Positions 58,011 to 64,000 of a stretch of DNA of 64,000 nucleotides are shown piece after piece. The stretch covers positions 868,001-932,000 of the forward strand of contig NW_024468909.1 in the NCBI RefSeq assembly GCF_011745365.1, read 5' to 3'. A program made the position numbers and the translations under genes. Position 1 is the stretch's first letter; each line of letters begins with the position of its first letter. The DNA comes from Cryphonectria parasitica EP155 (taxonomy: Eukaryota; Ascomycota; Sordariomycetes; Diaporthales; Cryphonectriaceae). Under the pieces are notes generated by a model that was given only the letters and a program-made list of their open reading frames with translations, was not told the DNA's origin and did no database searches.

Positions 58011-58325
58011 GATGGGAGACTTATGGATTGGGCAATCCTCACGCGTACAACTATGCGCAGGCGACAAATGGAGGGGGATTGTGAGCGTGAGAAGTTGTAA
58101 GTTGTTTAGGACAAAGTGGAGACGTGGATAGGGAAAGACGAGGTTGAAGTGGGCTGGCGCTGGTTGATGATCCGCAGCACCGCAGCAGCAGCAATTGTCG
58201 TTTGCCGTTTTGTCGTGGGAGCTACAGTATACACTTTTTTCCTCTCTTTCTTTATCGATAAGCGAGCTAGCAGAGGAGGCCACTGCAGGAAGTAGCGCAC
58301 GGCAACTCGACCCTGCCCTAAACAT
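58011..58325 (-). other. In-frame open leader upstream of edc3
   Basis: 105 codons from ATG 58325 to the chosen edc3 start. Composition (CCCCGAAD, many Leu and His) does not resemble the LSm domain. Most likely 5' UTR that happens to be open. Confidence 0.45.
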
Positions 58326-58862
58326 TATGTTCGTTGTTCTGCATTTGCTGCTGACAAAACGTACCTAACCAATTTAGAAAACCATTGTCGCTTTTTCTTC
58401 CCCTTTCATTTTGCAGACGCTATCGTCTGTTGCATGGTAATTATGCCGAGGACGAAGTTTTGCGGAAACGCAGATTCGACTTCTATCAGTAGAGGTAAAG
58501 CTAGCGCCTCTTGAGAGCTTGAGAATTTTCTAGAACGCATACCTTGAGCATATACTAGACAGACAGAATGACTGGACTGGTGGTAATTTGAGTGGCTATG
58601 ATCTGAAAGCAGGTCCGATACACCAAGTTCCCGTGGCACACGCCCACTGTCACATACTTTTCTTTATCCGATGGTTTCGCGCCGCAAAAAAAAAACAAGA
58701 TAAATGGGACGAGAATGCGCGCAGATGGACCAAAAGCTTGATTAATCCTTGCGGGAACCCTTGATGTATGCTCAGAAACTCCTCTACCCACGACCCATGG
58801 AACGCCTCTTCAATAACATCTTCGTCGCAGCGTGACGTTGTTTCTTACAAAGTCTTGCATTC
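58326..58862. other. Spacer between edc3 and pif1
   Basis: Contains the edc3 upstream region and the pif1 3' end; no gene seen. Confidence 0.6.
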
Positions 58863-61744
58863 TTACGCATAAGATGCCATGGCCTCCTCATCGTCGTCTA
58901 GGTCGTCCATGTACGACGGCTTCTTCTTCGCCTGCGGTCTCGACGCCGTCGTGGTCGCAAAGCCTGTGATGGATGCATTGACGGCCTTCTTCTTTTTCGG
59001 CTTCAGGGCTGACTCTGCGCTGTACAGCTTTTCGTAGAATGTCACGACTCGAGGGTGTGCCATCACCTTCTGCTTGTCGAAGCGCAAGACCTGCAATCCC
59101 TGCTGTGTAACTGCTCGGCTGAGGGCGACATAAGCCTGGCCCTTCTCGAAGACCTTGCCCAGGTCCACCTTAACCCGCGCGAGAGTCTGCCCTTGGGCCT
59201 TGTGGATCGAAAGAGCCCAGGCCAGGATAAGCGGCAGCTGCTCACGAGACGCCTGCACCTCGCCCGTGGGTGTCTCGACTTTCCACGTCTCCGAGATGCA
59301 AAGCATGATCCTGGCTGTGCCGTCGACTCCGTGGAATGCCACTATCGGCCACAACTTCTTTTCGGGACCTGCACTCTTTTCAAGCTCTCTGCTAAACATA
59401 GCAAGCCGCCTCCGAACATTAGGATCCAGGTCGTCTCCGGCGTCACTCGAATTATCACCGGCACCATTGATCTCGAACGCGCTCTCTGTCGAGAACCCAA
59501 CCACGGTGCCCAATGATCCATTGACGAGCGTATCATCTAGATTCTTGATGAGCATGACCTGGGCGCCTTTCTTGAGCGTGATGGTCTTGGGAGCCATCAT
59601 ATTTGCCAGTAATCTCTCGCGAATCGCGGGATCCCCGCTGTCCAGGGCATCATATCTTTGCATCTCGCCAGGCAGGTCCTTGAGTCTTCTTTGATTGGAA
59701 TTTTCGACCTCTGACCTGGTAGGGAACCTGGAATGAGGTTGTTAGCACACGGGACAACACGACCCAGGGGTAAGGCCACGTACAGTTCAGTAACCTCGAG
59801 GCCGTCCTTGAGCTGTAGGGGCCGTGCTAGGGCTTTGAAAGCACGGACGGTGTCATCGCTGATGCGACCGAGGCGCATCTCATTGAGCATGTGGGCAAAA
59901 GCTAGAGACGGATATCAGCAGATGCTCGGTGTAGGGGAAGAAGATGCGGGGACAAGTAGTGGTAGCCCTGGTCTGAAAGTCTTACCCGGATCCTTCTGAC
60001 GGAACACTTCTGTCAGGCCGATGGTGTGGTCTATAGAAGTGTTCCAAGTGGCGGCCTCGAATGCAAACCTGACGTCTCGAGAGTCGCGGCGATCTTGGTC
60101 CGGGACAGGAGGCAGCTGAAAGAAATCTCCGGTGATGACCAGTTGTATACCACCCCACGGCCGACCATTGTTGCGGAGGGTGCGCCCGATTTGGGACAAC
60201 TTGTCAAAGAGTTCACCATCGACCATGGAAATCTCATCGATCACTAGCACTTTGGTCTTCAGCCACCGATTCTTTGCCTTTGGGTTTCGCCGAATCTTCT
60301 TGACCAGGGTGGCAACGTCGTCTTTGCCCAAGCCGATCCCAGCAAAGCTGTGCAGCGTCATGCCGCCAATATTGCAGGCTGCCAGGCCCGTTGAGGCCGT
60401 GACAGCAAGACGCTCCGAGTCCCTGACGAACTTTCTCTTGAGTTGTGCGATGATGGCTCTCATCAATACCGACTTTCCCGTGCCGGCAGGGCCGGTGAAG
60501 AAGACGCTCTTGCCACTATCACAAACAAGCTCCTTGACCACTTCCTGTTCGTTGCTGAGCGCAATAGCTGACTGCTTGACGGTGTGGCTTGTCACAGGCT
60601 GCTGTTGTATCTCCTCAGCAGGTAGCTCAGGAGGCGTCTCTGTCGTATTGGGAATGGCTTTTTTGGTCTTGTCTTTGAGCCGCTTCTGCTGAGCTCTGAC
60701 ATCCTCGGGCGTCATGTCAAATGCAAGCGGCCCCTTCTTGGAAGTGGGTTGTATCGCAGGGGAGACAGATGCTGGGACTAATCCCTCTCTGGCCTTCCCG
60801 TACTCCTGGTATTCCTTCGGCAGGAACCGCTTCTTTGCGATCGGCTGGGCTGCCCGTAAGCCATTCTCGGGCGCCGAACGTTTGGATGATGCCTGCGAAG
60901 CAGTGGACTGGGAGATGGACTGAGCGGCTTGGTAGTGAGAGGGCGACGACTGCGACCAAGATACTGTGCTGGCGTTGTCGGCAGGGACATCAGTGCCGGT
61001 CCTCGACGACGCGACCCGTGGTAGTGGGGCGGGTAGGGTGGAGGGACACTGGTAATCCAGATCCAGATCCTCGTCACTACTGAAGTCGTCATCAAAGAAC
61101 TCGACGTTCGCAACAGACTTTTTCGTCTTCGAAACCTTGACGTCCTCATCGGCTGTGAGATCTACGAGGTCTGGCTCCTGCTTGAACGAGTTCTCGTTGT
61201 TGCGGTAAAGGGAGGCAAACTGCTTGCTGCCAGCTGAGTGATTGATGGACTGCAGATGTTGTTGGTCTGGCTGAGATGAATTCGAGGACCGCGGTCGCAG
61301 GGGTGGCTGAACAGGTTCAGAGGACTGGCTCGGTCTTGAGCGGCCAAAAGAGGGCCCTGGGCGCTTCTGAAGCTGGTCTCTGATGTCGACATGTTGTATC
61401 TGGGACGGGCTGCTTGAGGGGAATAGCTGCTTTGCCAAAGACACATGTGGCGGGGCTGCCTTGTGAATATGGGTGCTGTTGCTGCTGCTCCTGCTGCTGC
61501 CACCGCCACTGTTCTTGGCCTCATAGGTGGCATTGGCACGCTTAAACATGCTCATGATGGCGGATAGAGGTTGGTAGCGAGGAAGAGGATGAAGGTGAAG
61601 ACACGGTCGATATGGAGGACAGAGCAGCAGTGCACTATGTCGTGGTGCATTTGATTGTGCTCGTGGCCAGAGACATGTGTTGCTGGATATCCTCCGCCAA
61701 CTCAGGGATGGAAGGCAAACTGAGCTGGTGGTACCAGCAGTCAT
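58863..61744 (-). CDS. pif1: Pif1-family 5'-3' DNA helicase
   Basis: Superfamily 1B helicase acting at telomeres, replication forks, G-quadruplexes and mitochondrial DNA. Exons 61744-59986, 59901-59784 and 59727-58863 join in frame; 913 residues from the first ATG, 850 from an inner ATG at 61555 (MSMFKRANATYE). The first 63 residues (MTAGTTSSVCLPSLSWRR...) are rich in Arg, Ser, Leu and Pro without any Asp or Glu, resembling a mitochondrial presequence. Then a Ser/Gln-rich disordered N-terminus is followed by the helicase core. Walker A FTGPAGTGKSVLMRAI (about residue 415), GLAACNIGGMTLHSFAG, DEISMVDGELFDKL and GDFFQLPPV are seen, then EVFRQKD across the first intron. After that come QVMLIKNLDD, LILAWALSIHKAQGQT and YVALSRA. 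The Lys-rich C-terminus may be nuclear-localising. Nothing in the core is missing. Confidence 0.95.
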
Positions 61745-64000
61745 ACAGCACCAGGTGAAGGGAGACTGTGGTTTGTTGCTGGTGCTGAAATCCTGATTGC
61801 TGGGGGCGCAGGGGCTAGTCAGTTCACTGACTTCCTGTTAAGGTGGTCACTCATTTTGGTTTGGCAGAAGTGAAAGTCGCGTCTTACTGATTGACGCGTC
61901 CATAGATTAGATAAGCCGTATTGAGACCCCCACAGCCCCACTCTAGGCCATGCCATGCCAACCCTAACCCTGTGGCTCCCTTGGCACTCGTTATCAACTG
62001 TATCCCTTGAATAGGTCATTTCCCTGAATATTCTCCATTTGCATTCACTTTCACATCCCCCATTCTAGAGCACGGAGTCAGTCTTGCTCCTGCCACCCCG
62101 ACTTCAGCCCAGCCTTGCCTTATCTCTCCAAGGCAGCTCTTTGAATAGCCAAGAAAGATACAAGCTGCACCCAACATGCGATGTGACGTTTAGCAAACAT
62201 TGGCAGTGGTTGTACACACCTGACAGCAGACCAGCCAAACGGATCTCGAGTTCAAGCCACACCCGACCGCATCTGGCAATCGACCATTCCCCTCTGGAAG
62301 AACGCTATCTTATGCAATTTTGTATGACACCCGGTTCGAGGTTGAGGTTTGGCTGAGCTTAGAGCCAGCTAGCAGCCGATCCCCCGCATTGCTGATCCGT
62401 TGCACCCCACGTCTGGAATACTCTAGAGCTGCCAGAAGGAAGTCCTACCATTGTATAACGTTTTGCATAGTAGTGTACGATGTCCCAAGGTCACGAGATT
62501 CAGGCATGCCGCACTTCTCTGTTTTTACATGGTACATCGGGTTTCTGCCTGTATATGCTTCCAACTAATCATGCTGGGCACACTTGGCGAGAAGTTGCCT
62601 TCATCGTCAGCCTCTTGCTCGCTGACCGCCAAGCCACGCCCAGAGGCTTGGAAAGCACGGCATCAGTCATCAGAAGGGGGGGCTCGCATCGGCGGTTCGG
62701 CCTCCTTGGGAAGAGTGGAGCAGGCGGCGTCCGGGACCCGGTGTGTGGAGTTGGATCCCCATCTGTGACGTTGTCGTTTGTCGATCTGCTGTAGGCCTTG
62801 TGGTGTGGGCCCGCGGGGAAACAGAGACGGCATAATGAGCAAGAACAACAATAAATACTGTTTTCAGACGCAGGCGCTGTAGGCGAGCAAACCAGAGCAC
62901 CCTGATCTACGGGTGTCCAGCCTGAAAGGATCATGTCTCTGCTGCAGCTGCGTGCGAATGCTGTGTGATAACAGCCACGGGATACCGGCTTCAAGAGATT
63001 CGAGGGCTTGACGCCTCGTTATCACTTGGGGGCCGCCGCAGGTCTACGGTCTTGGAATAGCCACGGAGGTGATCGACGACGACGTGATCAAGAGGGAGAT
63101 GGTTGACCCCTCGCGCCTGAGATGAGAGCCGCAGTGCTACGTTGTGCACATGCTAAGTGTCTGCAGGCTGAGACATACTTTGGGCGCCAAGATGGAGGTT
63201 TCTCTGCTCGTTTGGACCTCCTCCAGAGACGCTGCAGGTTGTACCATGTGCATATTTACTCCGATGGCGTGCAATGCACGTCTTCGACAATTGGTAGAAT
63301 TTTCCAGGGCAACAGACTGCTTGGCTGGTCCAGTCGTTTTGACCATAGCACCATTACATGTCAATACTACGTACTGCGTGTGGCACAACCAACTGGGCAG
63401 CCATAGTGCCTCCTGCACCTTGCCGGATGATCAGAAACTGCAGACCGCAACTTGAGGAACTCTTCATGATAATCACTTTTCCTTAACCTCGAAAAGAGGT
63501 GCCGATTTATATGTCTCAGGAGAAAACAAAAGTGCGGATGATGGGCCTTTGAACGCGATCTTTGCTGCTCGACCCGCCTGTACATTCATAGTACAGTACA
63601 TTATTCCATGGTACTAAAATGGCGGTCATGGTGGGGGCGACTTAGTGCCCGGTTCAGGGAGTTTTCCCCTAAAGTTATCGCCTGTGGGCCGTGGCGCAAG
63701 GCGTAACAGCCCCACTGTGCTAATCCACCCGTGGCCCCCGAGGATTGTGTGCTGAGGCGCCTTGGCTGGCCAGTCAGTGCTGGCGGGTTTCTACTTTTTT
63801 TTTGTTCCTTTTTTCCTCTTCTTTCTTGTCCTGGCGCAGATCTATAGTAGAGGATTGAACCATTCTTCTATGTTAGTTTTTTTTTCTCCCCCAACTCTAT
63901 CTTATCTCGGTTGGTGCCGTCATCAAGTTCCTGTTGTTTTGTCCAGAGCTTTCTCAAAGGGGGAAGAGAGACACAGCTTGGTTACCAATTCACTCATCAT
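61745..64000. other. Distal spacer, no recognised gene
   Basis: Upstream region of pif1 and about 2 kb beyond. Short frames (up to 141 codons) on both strands lack recognisable families. T-rich and C/T-rich sequence at the right end (63790-64000) could be the leader of a gene beyond the window. Confidence 0.5.

Noticed and set aside
57243..58100. 285-codon + strand frame opposite edc3
   Set aside because: Antisense of the Gln/Pro-rich region (poly-Leu and Arg-rich translation), not a gene.

Overview
This window looks like nuclear DNA of a filamentous ascomycete (Pezizomycotina), most likely a Sordariomycete. Genes are split by many short (about 50-190 bp) GT-AG introns, coding exons are GC-rich, and spacers carry pyrimidine tracts and homopolymer runs. 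Sixteen protein genes could be assembled exon by exon with consistent reading frames. No rRNA, tRNA, CRISPR array or intact transposon was recognised. I cannot name the species from the sequence.

Layout from left to right. 1-4535: 3' part of a SNF2/SWI-SNF chromatin remodeller (+). 5575-8106: coronin (+). 10292-11353: short-chain dehydrogenase (-). 12612-14594: fungal rhodopsin-domain seven-helix membrane protein (+). 16260-20612: large disordered protein with an N-terminal ADF/coactosin-like domain (-). 24170-26218: Ptc1-type PP2C phosphatase (-). 27616-28533: ESCRT-III Vps2 (-). 29254-32080: mitofusin Fzo1 (+). 32928-33607: Tom22 (-). 35127-36302: secreted tandem-repeat precursor (-). 38559-39670: UstYa/DUF3328 oxidase-like membrane protein (+). 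42702-43823: C-5 sterol desaturase Erg3 (+). 46290-46676: small conserved membrane protein (-). 47404-48228: ribosomal protein eL28 (+). 49624-51076: malate dehydrogenase (+). 51591-52654: TRAPP subunit Trs33 (-). 53387-55012: adenosine deaminase-like protein (+). 55407-58010: Edc3 (-). 58863-61744: Pif1 helicase (-). Between them lie several 1-3.5 kb spacers without recognisable genes.

Most genes are housekeeping: chromatin, actin, ESCRT and vesicle traffic, mitochondrial fusion and import, ergosterol, central metabolism, mRNA decay and DNA helicase. The exception is 35.1-39.7 kb. There a secreted precursor with 14 near-identical repeats stands head to head with a UstYa-family gene across a 2.26 kb shared promoter region. 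That pairing is the hallmark of fungal ribosomally made cyclic peptide (dikaritin / Kex2-processed peptide) loci. However, the repeat has no aromatic residue and no KR site, so if it is such a system it is an atypical one. It is the best candidate here for an undescribed system.

Other points of interest are: a mitochondrial-presequence-like extension between two in-frame start codons of Pif1; a 7-codon uORF whose stop overlaps the Fzo1 start codon; a 6-nt first coding exon in Vps2; a 114-codon open reading frame fused in frame upstream of Tom22; and an isolated 120-bp imperfect hairpin at 45.1 kb.
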